64,000 nucleotides of DNA from the NCBI GenBank assembly GCA_022821545.1, contig JAJEDJ010000045.1, forward strand, positions 1-64,000, in the 5' to 3' direction. Of this stretch, positions 8,357 to 16,426 are shown piece by piece; position 1 is the first letter of the stretch, and the number at the start of each line of letters is the position of its first letter. The position numbers and the translations under genes are program-made. The notes beneath the pieces were generated by a model, which worked only from the letters and a program-made list of their open reading frames with translations, did not search any database and was not told the DNA's origin. The stretch is from Caldilineaceae bacterium (lineage in GTDB: Bacteria; Chloroflexota; Anaerolineae; Caldilineales; Caldilineaceae).

Positions 8357-8528
8357 CTGAAAGTAGGAACAACAATTTTGGAAAGTGGCTGCTGACATCA
8401 GTCCCCTTCCACATGCTGAACCCGTAGCAGAGTATAACAGATGCCGCCGCGCTTTGCAATAGTGGCTTTTCTTCTGCTCTACCGGTTCGGCCAAGAGACG
8501 GTCACCCTGTGACCGAATGGAGAAAACC

Positions 8529-8699
8529 ATGTCCTCGCTAAAGCGTCTTGGACTTCTCATTGTCTGCGCCGGTCTTCTCACCGCCTGCGCCTTGCCCCTC
8601 GACCTGACTTCGCTTCCAGCGGCCCCAACCGCCGCGGAAACCCCTGCGCCTTCCGCCGATAACGCCCAACCTTCCCAGGATGGAGTAGCCATCGCATAA
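8529..8699 (+). CDS. Small lipoprotein
   Basis: A 56-residue peptide with a basic N-terminus (MSSLKRL), a hydrophobic core and a lipobox LLTAC (Cys20). A short Pro/Ala/Thr-rich tail of about 35 residues follows. The ATG at 8529 has GGAG six bases upstream; an ATG at 8517 overlaps that site and is less likely. There is no domain in the mature part, so it may be a small surface peptide or a membrane-anchored tether. I recognise no family. Confidence 0.55.
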   Translation: MSSLKRLGLLIVCAGLLTACALPLDLTSLPAAPTAAETPAPSADNAQPSQDGVAIA

Positions 8700-8767
8700 G
8701 GCGTACTGGCCCTGCCCGCTTCTGCCCACACGCCTCCAACGCGACCGAACGCAAAAGACGCCCGACT

Positions 8768-8823
8768 GACCAAATCATAGTGACCAAATCATAGTGACCA
8801 AATCAAAGCGACCAAATCAATTC
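8768..8823. repeat. 14-bp tandem repeat, four copies
   Basis: Four contiguous units: GACCAAATCATAGT at 8768 and 8782 (identical), GACCAAATCAAAGC at 8796 and GACCAAATCAATTC at 8810. They end about 10 bp before the AAGGAG of the next gene. Confidence 0.92.
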
Positions 8824-8844
8824 AAACTAAGGAGACCTGCGACC

Positions 8845-9216
8845 ATGTGTCAGCATATCGTCATCTTGGCCGAACGTAATGGACAGCAATATATCAGTCA
8901 GTGCGAACACGGAACCGTCCATCTGATCTGGGATGGAGTCGGGCTCCACCTTTCGGCCGAAGCCTTTAACCGCTTGGCCGCGCACATCTTGAAAACGCGC
9001 GCCAACATCCTCGAGCTTGGTGACTCCGTCAGTCAGGGTCACTGCCGCATTTGCGTTGGCAAACTGTCGCTTATCCTGCCTGTGGAGGATTTCCTGCTCA
9101 TGGTGGAGATGATTGACGAAGTCATGCCCCAGGTCAACTTGACGGGCAACGGACAGTACCACCCCTCCGTTCGGATAACGCCTCCCAATCAACTGATTCC
9201 GCCGGTCCTGAACTAG
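8845..9216 (+). CDS. Small Cys/His-rich protein of unknown function
   Basis: A 123-residue soluble protein. Three short Cys/His groups stand out: CQH at residues 2-4, CEHG near residue 20 and HCRIC near residue 67, a pattern that could hold a metal ion. The segment CEHGTVHLIWDGVGLHLS recalls small bacterial proteins with a conserved C-x-HG-x-IHL start, but I cannot name the family with confidence. ATG 8845 has a strong AAGGAG site. A GTG at 8794 would place the tandem repeat inside the coding region and give an unlikely Lys/Arg-rich lead. It lies between iron-permease and ferritin genes and upstream of a small membrane protein. Confidence 0.7.
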   Translation: MCQHIVILAERNGQQYISQCEHGTVHLIWDGVGLHLSAEAFNRLAAHILKTRANILELGDSVSQGHCRICVGKLSLILPVEDFLLMVEMIDEVMPQVNLTGNGQYHPSVRITPPNQLIPPVLN

Positions 9217-9248
9217 GAACTGCTTGGGGCCTTCTAATCGTTAAACCT

Positions 9249-9746
9249 ATGAAATCACTTGCACACCGAATACTCACCCGCATAACGCAACGCGTCTTTG
9301 TCTTCACCTTGCTTTGGATTGGGTTTGTCTGCGCCATCAGCTTCATGGAGACGCCCCTTAAATTCCAGGCCCCGTCACTGACGTTGCCAGTCGCCCTCGA
9401 AATCGGCCATCTCGTCTTTCATGCCCTGAATGCCCTCGAAATAGGGTATGCCTCCGCCATCGCGGCAATCACACTGCTGAATGACTGGCCCCGCCGAATT
9501 CGCGCGCTCACCCTTCTTATCGCCCTGCTGCTTGCAACGCAGACCATCCTCCTCTATACCGTACTGGACGCCCGCACTCTGGCGATTATCCATGGATTAG
9601 AGGTGCCGGAGCGGTCCTTCCACCCGTACTACATTGCATTGGAAGGTGTCAAGCTGGTGCTCCTGCTCTACCTGGCCTGTCTGCAGCTCGAAGAATATGA
9701 CGCCAGGGTCCGCAAGACCGCCCAGGATGCGCTTGAAACGGCCTGA
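9249..9746 (+). CDS. Small four-helix membrane protein, unknown function
   Basis: A 165-residue integral membrane protein with about four hydrophobic segments (near residues 15-35, 45-75, 85-108 and 130-148) and a short acidic C-terminal tail. It starts 32 bp after the Cys/His-rich gene on the same strand and is probably co-transcribed with it. Features such as SFMETPLKFQAPSLTL between helices 1 and 2 and a conserved-looking HPYYIALEGVKL before the last helix resemble DUF-type four-helix proteins, but I cannot assign one. No transport or enzyme motif is visible. Confidence 0.65.
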   Translation: MKSLAHRILTRITQRVFVFTLLWIGFVCAISFMETPLKFQAPSLTLPVALEIGHLVFHALNALEIGYASAIAAITLLNDWPRRIRALTLLIALLLATQTILLYTVLDARTLAIIHGLEVPERSFHPYYIALEGVKLVLLLYLACLQLEEYDARVRKTAQDALETA

Positions 9747-9786
9747 ACCTTACACGCGTCACCATTGAAATCGGATACCCGGGCGA

Positions 9787-9815
9787 TTGCAGCATGGCGG
9801 AAAATCAGGTATAAC
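9787..9815 (+). promoter_or_regulatory. Promoter of ferritin
   Basis: TTGCAG (9787-9792), a 17-bp spacer and TATAAC (9810-9815) lie 70 bp upstream of the ferritin start. Both hexamers are close to the housekeeping consensus. Confidence 0.7.
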
Positions 9816-9884
9816 AGAGTTTATTGCCCAAGTAGTCTCCGTTCCCTGACCCCGGGCAGCATTTCTTTCGAAAGGAATCGACAC

Positions 9885-10394
9885 ATGTTTGTCGAAAATG
9901 TGCAAAGCGCACTGAATCAACAGATCAATATGGAGCTGCAGGCGCACTATACCTATCTGGCAGCCGCCGATTATTTCGAAGGTTTGGGCCTCAAAGGCTT
10001 CTCTCAGTGGATCTACAACCATGCCGAAGAAGAAATGGCCCACGCCATGAAGATCTATAAGTTCATCCATAGCCGGCGGGGCCGGGTCGAGCTCTTCCCT
10101 GTCCCCACACCGGAAGGGGGCTTCGGTTCACCGCAGGCGGTCATGGAAGGCGCGCTCAGGCAGGAGCAAAAAGTGACCGCTTCCATCGACCGCATCGTCA
10201 AACTGGCGCGCCAGGAAGGCGATTACGCCACTGACAGTTTTCTGCAGTGGTTCGTCGATGAACAGGTGGAGGAAGAAGAGCTGGTGGACGACCTCGTGCA
10301 GAAGCTGCGCCTGATTGGAGACTTCAAGCCCGGGCTGTATCTCCTTGACCGCGAACTGGCAGGCGTCGACATGCTGGAAGAAGCCGAAGAGTGA
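9885..10394 (+). CDS. ftnA: Ferritin, iron-storage protein
   Basis: A 169-residue four-helix-bundle ferritin of the bacterial non-haem type. Ferroxidase ligands are visible in NMELQAHYTYLAAADYF (Glu and Tyr near residues 17-24), EEEMAHA (Glu and His near 50) and the later Glu pair around DEQVEEEELV. The length is typical. It stores iron as a ferric core in the cytosol after oxidising Fe(II). The ATG at 9885 has AAAGGA upstream; an in-frame start at 9765 lies before the promoter and is rejected. With the FTR1 and imelysin-like genes 1.5-5 kb upstream it makes an iron uptake and storage neighbourhood, each part with its own signals. Confidence 0.95.
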   Translation: MFVENVQSALNQQINMELQAHYTYLAAADYFEGLGLKGFSQWIYNHAEEEMAHAMKIYKFIHSRRGRVELFPVPTPEGGFGSPQAVMEGALRQEQKVTASIDRIVKLARQEGDYATDSFLQWFVDEQVEEEELVDDLVQKLRLIGDFKPGLYLLDRELAGVDMLEEAEE

Positions 10395-10478
10395 GGCCGG
10401 ATCCGGTAACTCTCAAATGCCTGCCGCAACACTCTGGTCGCATTAACAACTCTGTAATCACTTTACCGTTTTTCAGGC

Positions 10479-10507
10479 TTGACAGCCTCGCCCGTCAAGT
10501 GTATCAT
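10479..10507 (+). promoter_or_regulatory. Near-consensus promoter without an obvious gene
   Basis: TTGACA (10479-10484), a 17-bp spacer and TATCAT (10502-10507) form one of the two best promoters in the window. The predicted start of transcription is near 10514. The next clear gene begins 390 bp downstream and has its own promoter-like sequence. Confidence 0.75.
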
Positions 10508-10513
10508 TAGGGC

Positions 10514-10780
10514 AGATGAACTCTCCCTGGGCGCAACCCGGCGCCGGACTTCTGCGGAGGTCACACAGTCATCATAAGTTGACAGAACAAGATCGCGACT
10601 TCGGGAGCCGGCAGGCTCGTCACAAAAGTGGCCCGTGCGAAGAGGCGCCCGCTGTTTTCTCCGACTTGTACAAGAACCGTTCTTGTGAGAAGATGGAGCC
10701 GCAAACTGAATACCGGCCTTTCAGTTGAGGTTACGGAGAAGTCGTTTCAGGGGCTGCCTTACCACTTTTTTCAGATTTGC
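10514..10780 (+). ncRNA. Candidate non-coding RNA or leaderless small ORF
   Basis: This stretch downstream of the strong promoter has no recognised gene. An ATG at 10516 opens a 70-codon frame to 10728 that would be essentially leaderless. Its peptide is His/Arg/Ser-rich without any domain, so a structured RNA is equally plausible. It contains the inverted repeat ACAAGAA-CCG-TTCTTGT (10670-10686). I do not see hallmarks of tmRNA, RNase P RNA or SRP RNA. The end point is arbitrary, set before the next promoter-like element. Confidence 0.25.
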
Positions 10781-10782
10781 GC

Positions 10783-10810
10783 TTGATCTGTTCTTGTGAG
10801 ACGATATACC
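10783..10810 (+). promoter_or_regulatory. Promoter of the 10904 lipoprotein
   Basis: TTGATC (10783-10788), a 16-bp spacer and TATACC (10805-10810) lie about 95 bp before the start codon. The spacer carries TTCTTGTGAGACGAT, a near copy of 10680-10694, so the two sites may share a regulator. Confidence 0.5.
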
Positions 10811-10903
10811 TCTAGGGTCATCATTTAATTGTTTCTCTATCAATTTGTGATGAGATCAAGACTAAGTTCCCTTAACCCAATTCTCTCAAGGAGCAACAGA
10901 ACC

Positions 10904-11440
10904 ATGAACAAACGAACCCCACTCATTTCACTCGTTGTGCTGTCTCTGCTGCTGGTAGTTCTTAGCGCCTGCACCGCGCCGTCCGCTCCTCCCGACCGAA
11001 TGGTTGAGATTTCCCACGAGGCGGCCCTGTCGGCCCAGGATGCCCTGATGGGCGGTATTGTCATGGGCGAGGTCATGCTGAGCGAGTCTGAGTTCAGCAG
11101 CTACGTGACCAAGGCTCTCGAAGCCAACAGTGGCCCCAATCAGCCGATCGATTCCGTTATGGTCTGGATTGAGCCCGATGCCATGCACTTCCGCGTCACC
11201 CTCAAGGATGGCGTCAGCATGATGGGCAATACCCTCGACCTCGTCGGCAACCTGATGGTTAGCGATGGCCACCTGATGGTCGATCTCCAATCGGCCGGCG
11301 CCGGTGGCATGGCCGTCGGTGGAGCCATGCTCGCTCCGGTCAATGCCCAGATCAACGCTGTTCTGTCCCAGAACATCATGCTCCCGGCCAGCGTCAGCGT
11401 TGCCCAGGACTCAGGCTCGATCGCGATCAGCATGAACTAA
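10904..11440 (+). CDS. Lipoprotein of unknown function
   Basis: A 178-residue exported lipoprotein. The signal peptide ends in the lipobox VLSAC with Cys23. The mature part has a predicted amphipathic beta pattern (alternating hydrophobic strands such as SVMVWIEPDAMHFRVTL and LDLVGNLMVSDGHLMVDL) that looks like an LPS-transport or lipocalin-type sheet protein, but no family is recognised. The start at 10904 has CAAGGAG upstream; an earlier in-frame start at 10829 has none. It is Met-rich (runs such as GGIVMGEVMLSE), possibly a hydrophobic ligand or metal-facing surface. It is monocistronic, with a 520-bp gap after it. Confidence 0.7.
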   Translation: MNKRTPLISLVVLSLLLVVLSACTAPSAPPDRMVEISHEAALSAQDALMGGIVMGEVMLSESEFSSYVTKALEANSGPNQPIDSVMVWIEPDAMHFRVTLKDGVSMMGNTLDLVGNLMVSDGHLMVDLQSAGAGGMAVGGAMLAPVNAQINAVLSQNIMLPASVSVAQDSGSIAISMN

Positions 11441-11961
11441 GCTGGGTACGGGGTTCGCAACCGTCGGCGCTGACAAGTACACCCAAGCAGGTGGCGGGCG
11501 CCGTCGGTTTATACCCCACTCGTCGGTTTACCCCGCTCTGAGGTGCGCGGGCTGCCTTCTCGTTCCGGTCCTGGTTGCCGTCTGCTTTCCAGTGCAGCCA
11601 TGCGGCATAAGACTCCTTGACTCGGCCGCAGGACTCGGAACAACCGCAGGGCGCCACCGCTGAATACGAAACAAACTGTCCTGTGATCGGACTGGTGGCT
11701 GACACGCCCCGATCATAGGACAGTTTCGTCTCCCCTCAGTTCCACTGCCCCTCACAGATTGGACAAAAAACATAGGCGGACCGTAGTCCCGGCGTAGGCT
11801 GGAAATCGCCCCGAATGCTTGCCAAAGGCGTCTGCATGGCAGATACTTTTTGTGCTGTCTTCAAATATCACGAACCATTCGCGACTCTCATGCACAATCT
11901 GCACGGGGCGTGACTCGCTACTGTGAGTGACCCGCCACTGTGTAATGACGGAACCAAAGGA
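11441..11961. other. Gene-free interval with repeats
   Basis: This 520-bp gap holds a 19/17-bp imperfect direct repeat, CGTCGGTTTATACCCCACT at 11502 and CGTCGGTTTACCCCGCT at 11521, and a long inverted repeat (listed separately). Short ORFs exist on the minus strand but have no likely products. Confidence 0.5.
11673..11726. repeat. 18-bp inverted repeat hairpin
   Basis: AAACTGTCCTGTGATCGG (11673-11690) and CCGATCATAGGACAGTTT (11709-11726) are reverse complements except for one base, with an 18-base loop. No T tract follows on either side. It could be a small palindromic repeat element or an RNA hairpin. Confidence 0.6.
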
Positions 11962-13266
11962 ATGATGCGATCACCTCGAACAAGACTGGGCAGGCGAGTA
12001 GCTCTGTCTGCAATCGCCATCTGGCTGATGGCGCTCGCCTTCGTAGTCGGCAATATCTCCGGCTACTCTATCCGCTCGGCAATGGCTGCCGGAGAGCGTC
12101 CCGCACAGTTCCCCGTATTCTGGGAAGCTTGGGACTATGTCGTCGCTCACTTTGTCGACCGCGACAAAGTCGACTTCACCGCCATGACATACGGCGCCAT
12201 CGAAGGAATGCTCGCATCACTGGGCGACGAAGGACACACCACTTTCCTCCACCCTGATGCCGTAAAGTTGCACCAGACCAGCCTCGACGGCTCTTTTGAG
12301 GGAATCGGCGCCTATGTGTCCATGGACGACGGCAATGTTCTCATCGTAGCGCCAATCACAGGCTCGCCCGCCGAACGGGCCGGCGTCCTGGCCGGAGATA
12401 TAATCCTGGAAGTGGATGGTGAATCGGTCGCAGGGAAGTCGCTGGACCAGGTGATCTTCCTCGTTCGCGGCCCGGCGGACTCCGAGGTCGTCCTGACCGT
12501 CAGCCGCCCTGAACTGCAGGAACCCCTGCAGGTCCCGATTACCCGCGCCCGGATAGATGTGCCGAGCGTCAGCTGGAGCCCAATCCCTGACACCGGCATC
12601 TCCTACATCAAAATCTCGCAGTTTGCATCCGGTGTGGACAGGGAGTTGGAGGCCGCTCTACGAGAGATTTCGGAGGCGCAAACAAACCGGGGCATTATCC
12701 TGGATCTGCGCAACAATCCGGGCGGGTTCCTGCACCAGGCCATTCAGGCCAGTAGCCAGTTCCTCCCTAACGGCGACCTGATACTGATCGAGTCCGACGC
12801 CAATCAAAATCAGACCGTCCACCGCTCGCGCGGCTTGGGTTATGCAAGGGAGTTGCCGCTGGTCGTTCTCATTAATGTATACACTGCCAGTGCTGGCGAG
12901 ATTACCGCCGGCGCCCTCAAGGAAAACCAACGCGCCGTCCTGATCGGGGAGACAACCTTCGGTACGGGTACCGTCCTCAACCAGTTTGGGCTCAGCGACG
13001 GCTCTGCCATTCTCCTGGGCGTGACCAATTGGCTTACGCCCAATGGCAACCTGATCAAGGGCGAAGGAGTGACCCCCAATCTGGAAGTTATGCAACCGGC
13101 CGGCGCCAAGCACGTAACTGCCGATCTGCTCAGAAACTTGACCGCAGAGCAGTTCAGCGCAATCGAGGATGACCAGTTCCTCAAGGCGTTGGAAAAGCTG
13201 GGCGTCGAACTCAGCCCAGCCCCGCTGCTCAATGCAGCGCCGTATGACTTTGTGACCCGTGATTGA
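11962..13266 (+). CDS. S41-family (C-terminal processing protease-like) protein with PDZ domain, catalytic Lys replaced
   Basis: A 434-residue protein with one N-terminal membrane anchor (about residues 12-34). An S41 N-terminal helical domain with GDEGHTTFL comes next, then a PDZ domain around residues 105-195 (GSPAERAGVLAGDIILEVDG) and the S41 catalytic core. The nucleophile Ser310 is present in YTASAGEIT. The general-base Lys expected 25 residues later (GEPTFGKGTVQ in E. coli Tsp) is Thr335 in GETTFGTGTVL. It is therefore either catalytically dead or uses another base. The start is ATG 11962 or 11965, both close to AAAGGA; a GTG at 11923 would extend it by 13 residues. It converges on nadD. 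Confidence 0.85.
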   Translation: MMRSPRTRLGRRVALSAIAIWLMALAFVVGNISGYSIRSAMAAGERPAQFPVFWEAWDYVVAHFVDRDKVDFTAMTYGAIEGMLASLGDEGHTTFLHPDAVKLHQTSLDGSFEGIGAYVSMDDGNVLIVAPITGSPAERAGVLAGDIILEVDGESVAGKSLDQVIFLVRGPADSEVVLTVSRPELQEPLQVPITRARIDVPSVSWSPIPDTGISYIKISQFASGVDRELEAALREISEAQTNRGIILDLRNNPGGFLHQAIQASSQFLPNGDLILIESDANQNQTVHRSRGLGYARELPLVVLINVYTASAGEITAGALKENQRAVLIGETTFGTGTVLNQFGLSDGSAILLGVTNWLTPNGNLIKGEGVTPNLEVMQPAGAKHVTADLLRNLTAEQFSAIEDDQFLKALEKLGVELSPAPLLNAAPYDFVTRD

Positions 13267-13330
13267 CAGTTGGAATGGAAAAACGATTCGGAGAGGATAG
13301 GAGCCTTCGACCCGCTCCCGCATTCTGGCC

Positions 13331-13939
13331 CTACGACCGGTACAGTCCCTGCTCAACTATGTAGCGTTCGACCGCGCCGGGGACCTGATAGCGAATCGGT
13401 TGCCCCGACTGTACGCGCTTCCGTAAACTGCTGCTCGAAATCTCCAGTTCCGGCATTTCCAATACGATAACCCGTTCGCGCACGCCGGGCAGCTCCGCTT
13501 CAAGGCCCCCCCAGTCGATCTCTACGTCGTGGCGGCGCAGGGCAACCAGCCGGCAGTTGCGCACCAGCCATTCCGGCTCATGCCAGGTCGGCAGATCCCG
13601 CAGACTGTCCAACCCCATCAGAAAGTAGAGTTGCCCCGCCCCCCCGACCTCCCTCTGGAAAAGCCGCATCAAATCCGACGTGTAGTGCGGACCGGGGCGC
13701 TCGGCGTCAATGAGACTTACGCGCATTGCAGTTTCGTCGGCAACTGCCAGGCGGCACATCGCCAGCCGGTGACGCAAGGGGGATAACGGGCTGTCCGGCT
13801 TATGGGGCGGGTCCCCGGCAGGCGCCAGCACGATCCGGTCCAGTTCCAGCTGGTGCCGGGCCTCCCCCGCAAGCACCAGGTGCCCAATGTGAATCGGATC
13901 GAATGTGCCTCCGAATACCCCGATTCGTTTGCCTCTCAT
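13331..13939 (-). CDS. nadD: Nicotinate-nucleotide adenylyltransferase
   Basis: A 202-residue enzyme that joins ATP to nicotinic acid mononucleotide in NAD synthesis. The nucleotidyltransferase signature is complete: [11 protein letters not shown] near the N-terminus (the (H/T)xGH motif) and ISSSSLRKR near residue 172. It follows obg on the minus strand after a 61-bp gap, a common arrangement of obg with nadD in bacteria. An ATG six codons upstream (13957) is in frame, but the family usually begins just before RIGVFGGTF, so I take 13939. Confidence 0.93.
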   Translation of the reverse strand: MRGKRIGVFGGTFDPIHIGHLVLAGEARHQLELDRIVLAPAGDPPHKPDSPLSPLRHRLAMCRLAVADETAMRVSLIDAERPGPHYTSDLMRLFQREVGGAGQLYFLMGLDSLRDLPTWHEPEWLVRNCRLVALRRHDVEIDWGGLEAELPGVRERVIVLEMPELEISSSSLRKRVQSGQPIRYQVPGAVERYIVEQGLYRS

Positions 13940-14000
13940 TCCCTCTCCGAAACCCATCCCTCAGTTGCCCTCTGCGTCCAGCAGCATGTTGCTGCTGCCG

Positions 14001-15287
14001 TCACTCTCCCAGCGCGTTCTCGAAGCCCCACACCAGCGCAACCTCGCCAATCTGTACGGTATGCCCGTCCTGAACGCCCTGTTTTCTCAGCGTTTCTGAG
14101 ATCCCCATCGCCGAAAGGATGCGCTGAAACCGCAATCCGGCCTCGTAGTAGTCCCAGTTTGTCATCTGCGCCGCCCGCTCAATCGCAACACCCTCCACCA
14201 GCCACAGATCGTCTTCCAATCGAGTGACCTGAAATGATCGTTCATCTTCCTCGGGCGACAGCGTCGGTAACTCTTCCACCTCCTCCATCTCAACCGGAGC
14301 CGGCAGCCTTTCCAGTTGCGATTTGACTTCGTAAAGGAGTTGCTGCACGTTCATGCCGGTCACCGCGCTTATGGCAATCAGAGGGTTTCCTGTAGGGGCC
14401 AGCGCCTCTTGCAGGCGCGGCCAGATCTCCCGCGCCTGCGGCAGATCCATCTTGTTCAGAACAATCAACTGCGGTCTCTTCGCCAAATTCGGGTTGAATA
14501 ACCTCATCTCCTGGTTGATCACCTCGTAGTCGCCAGCCGGGTCGGGGCTCGCTCCGTCGAGAAGGTGGACCAGTACCCGGCTGCGCTCAACATGACGCAG
14601 AAACTCCAGTCCCAGACCAACGCCGTCGTGCGCGCCCTCCAGCAAACCGGGAATATCGGCAAACACGATCTGAACATGGCTTACTTCCGCTACCCCCAGG
14701 TTCGGCACGATCGTTGTGAACGGATAGTCGGCTATCTTGGGGGTGGCTTGGCTGATGACGCTCAACAATGTCGATTTGCCCGCATTGGGTACGCCTACGA
14801 TCCCTGCATCGGCTACTATCTTCAGCTCCAGTTCCAGCCAGCGACCCTCGCCTGATTCGCCCTTCTCTGCCAGGCGCGGCGCCTGGTTTCGCCCGCTTCT
14901 GAAGGCTGCATTTCCCCGACCCCCGCGGCCCCCTCTCGCGACCAGCGCCTGCTGCCCGTCACGTGCCAGGTCTGCCACCACCGTATCTGACTCTGCGATG
15001 CGTGCAATTGTCCCCACCGGCACCTGGATCAGCAGGTCTTCGCCCGTCGCGCCCGCCTTCTTGGTGCCGCCCCCATGCGAACCGCGTTCAGCCCGAAAAT
15101 GCACGTTTCTCCGAAATGCATGCAGCGTATTCATGCTCTGGTCGGCAACAATGTAGACATTGCCCCCCGGCCCGCCGTTGCCTCCTGCGGGCCCTCCTCT
15201 GGGCACAAACTTCTCCCGGCGGAAGGCAACAATGCCGTTGCCTCCGGCCCCGGCTTGCACGTGTATTTTGGCTCGATCAAAAAACAT
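14001..15287 (-). CDS. obg: Obg/CgtA ribosome-associated GTPase
   Basis: A 428-residue GTPase involved in large-subunit ribosome assembly and stress control. The glycine-rich Obg fold occupies about residues 1-158 ([11 protein letters not shown] and [12 protein letters not shown] are typical). The G domain shows G1 GVPNAGKST (165-173), G3 DIPG (211-214) and G4 NKMD (278-281). The C-terminal 100 residues, ending with the [12 protein letters not shown] strand, are the OCT domain. It is full length. It is divergent from ybeY and followed by nadD. Confidence 0.97.
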   Translation of the reverse strand: MFFDRAKIHVQAGAGGNGIVAFRREKFVPRGGPAGGNGGPGGNVYIVADQSMNTLHAFRRNVHFRAERGSHGGGTKKAGATGEDLLIQVPVGTIARIAESDTVVADLARDGQQALVARGGRGGRGNAAFRSGRNQAPRLAEKGESGEGRWLELELKIVADAGIVGVPNAGKSTLLSVISQATPKIADYPFTTIVPNLGVAEVSHVQIVFADIPGLLEGAHDGVGLGLEFLRHVERSRVLVHLLDGASPDPAGDYEVINQEMRLFNPNLAKRPQLIVLNKMDLPQAREIWPRLQEALAPTGNPLIAISAVTGMNVQQLLYEVKSQLERLPAPVEMEEVEELPTLSPEEDERSFQVTRLEDDLWLVEGVAIERAAQMTNWDYYEAGLRFQRILSAMGISETLRKQGVQDGHTVQIGEVALVWGFENALGE

Positions 15288-15348
15288 GACTGTCGCTTTC
15301 GTCCAGTTTCCTCCATTCTAGCGGAGGAAATCTCGCTTCAACAAGAAA

Positions 15349-15376
15349 TTGCCCCGGTAAAGTCCGGCGGTATAAT
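15349..15376 (+). promoter_or_regulatory. Promoter of ybeY-dgkA
   Basis: TTGCCC (15349-15354), a 16-bp spacer and a perfect TATAAT (15371-15376) lie in the obg-ybeY gap. Transcription would start near 15383, which rules out the in-frame starts before it. Confidence 0.7.
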
Positions 15377-15482
15377 TGTACCGCGTGACGCGGCGGCCGA
15401 ACTTCGCGCCCCGATGTTCACGCCCGACACTCCACAATCTGCCGTCTTCTCCAACGGTGATCGGCTTGAGAACTGCGTCAGG

Positions 15483-16004
15483 ATGGCGCCATTGACTGCG
15501 AACGCACAGATTAACATTCAAATTGATGAGCGGTTTCAGGCGTGCGTGGAAGAAGCCTGGCTGGCGGCCGCGGGACGGGCGGCCCTGCATGCCTGTCAGC
15601 GGTACGATCTCTCGATTTCAATTCTGGTGGTGGACGACGACGAGTCGCGCCGCTACAATCGCATCTACCGCCAGCAGGATGCCCCCACGGATGTCCTGAG
15701 CTTTGCCGTCCACGAGGGACCTGCGCTTACTGCCGAGGTGCCCGACGCCCTGGCTGCCGAACTCGACTCCGACCTGGGCGATCTGGTGCTGGCCTTCCCT
15801 TACGCCTCTCGTCAAGCCAGTCAACACGGCCACACACTTGCAGCGGAAATGCAGCTCCTTGTCGTCCACGGTACCCTGCACCTGCTCGGCTACGACCATG
15901 ACACAGAGACGCGGCAGGCAGACATGTGGCGCAAACAGAGCGCGATCCTCAGGTCGCTGACCGACGAGGACCTTACGCCTCGCCTGACCGCCCCGGACTG
16001 GTAG
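15483..16004 (+). CDS. ybeY: Endoribonuclease YbeY (rRNA maturation factor)
   Basis: About 173 residues. The metal-binding signature HGTLHLLGYDHD, with three histidines, is complete and defines the YbeY (UPF0054) family of single-strand endoribonucleases acting in 16S rRNA 3'-end processing and ribosome quality control. The fold start INIQIDERF fits the ATG at 15483. An ATG at 15414 is also downstream of the promoter and would add 23 residues of no clear homology. The loop AAELDSDLGDLVLAFPYASRQA carries the usual GDI/L-type strand. dgkA follows with its ATG directly after the stop codon, a common pairing. Confidence 0.93.
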   Translation: MAPLTANAQINIQIDERFQACVEEAWLAAAGRAALHACQRYDLSISILVVDDDESRRYNRIYRQQDAPTDVLSFAVHEGPALTAEVPDALAAELDSDLGDLVLAFPYASRQASQHGHTLAAEMQLLVVHGTLHLLGYDHDTETRQADMWRKQSAILRSLTDEDLTPRLTAPDW

Positions 16005-16382
16005 ATGAAGCCGCCAGCCCCCGCCCGGAACTTCTGGCAGAGTCTCGCCTTCGCCCTTGCCGGGATCCGCCGCGCCCTTCAAAACCAGCGCAATCTCCGC
16101 ATTCACGTCACGATCGCGGCCGCTGTCCTCATCGCCGGGTTCGCCCTTCGCATCAGCCGGACCGAATGGGCCGCAGTCGTTACCCTGATCGCGCTGGTCA
16201 TCGGCCTGGAGCTGCTCAATACCGCCATCGAAGCCTTGGTGGACCTGGCCTCACCTGAACCGCATCATCTCGCCAAAGTCGCCAAGGACACGGCCGCTGG
16301 CGCCGTCCTGGTCGCGGCCGTAGGCAGCGCGATCGTCGGACTGATCGTCTTCCTGCCCCGTCTTTGGCAAATCTTCTTCTGA
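16005..16382 (+). CDS. dgkA: Diacylglycerol/undecaprenol kinase family protein
   Basis: A 125-residue integral membrane kinase with three helices. The family signature ELLNTAIEALVDL and the catalytic/ATP region KVAKDTAAGAVLV are both present. Gram-positive-type members phosphorylate undecaprenol, while E. coli DgkA uses diacylglycerol; the sequence (NLRIHVTIAAAVLIAGF) resembles the undecaprenol-kinase type. The ATG at 16005 abuts the ybeY TAG, so the two are translated as a coupled pair. It converges with the MFS gene, with no hairpin visible in the 44-bp gap. Confidence 0.92.
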   Translation: MKPPAPARNFWQSLAFALAGIRRALQNQRNLRIHVTIAAAVLIAGFALRISRTEWAAVVTLIALVIGLELLNTAIEALVDLASPEPHHLAKVAKDTAAGAVLVAAVGSAIVGLIVFLPRLWQIFF

Positions 16383-16426
16383 CGCCGGCTCCCTTTCGCA
16401 GGATCTCCAGGGCAGACAGCCGCGCA

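Noticed and set aside
10395..10903. tmRNA, RNase P RNA, or SRP RNA in the gap after ferritin
   Set aside because: The characteristic core sequences of these RNAs are not seen; only a generic ncRNA candidate is kept.
11427..11773. Minus-strand ORFs in the 520-bp gap
   Set aside because: No ribosome site, no recognisable protein pattern; they run over repeats.
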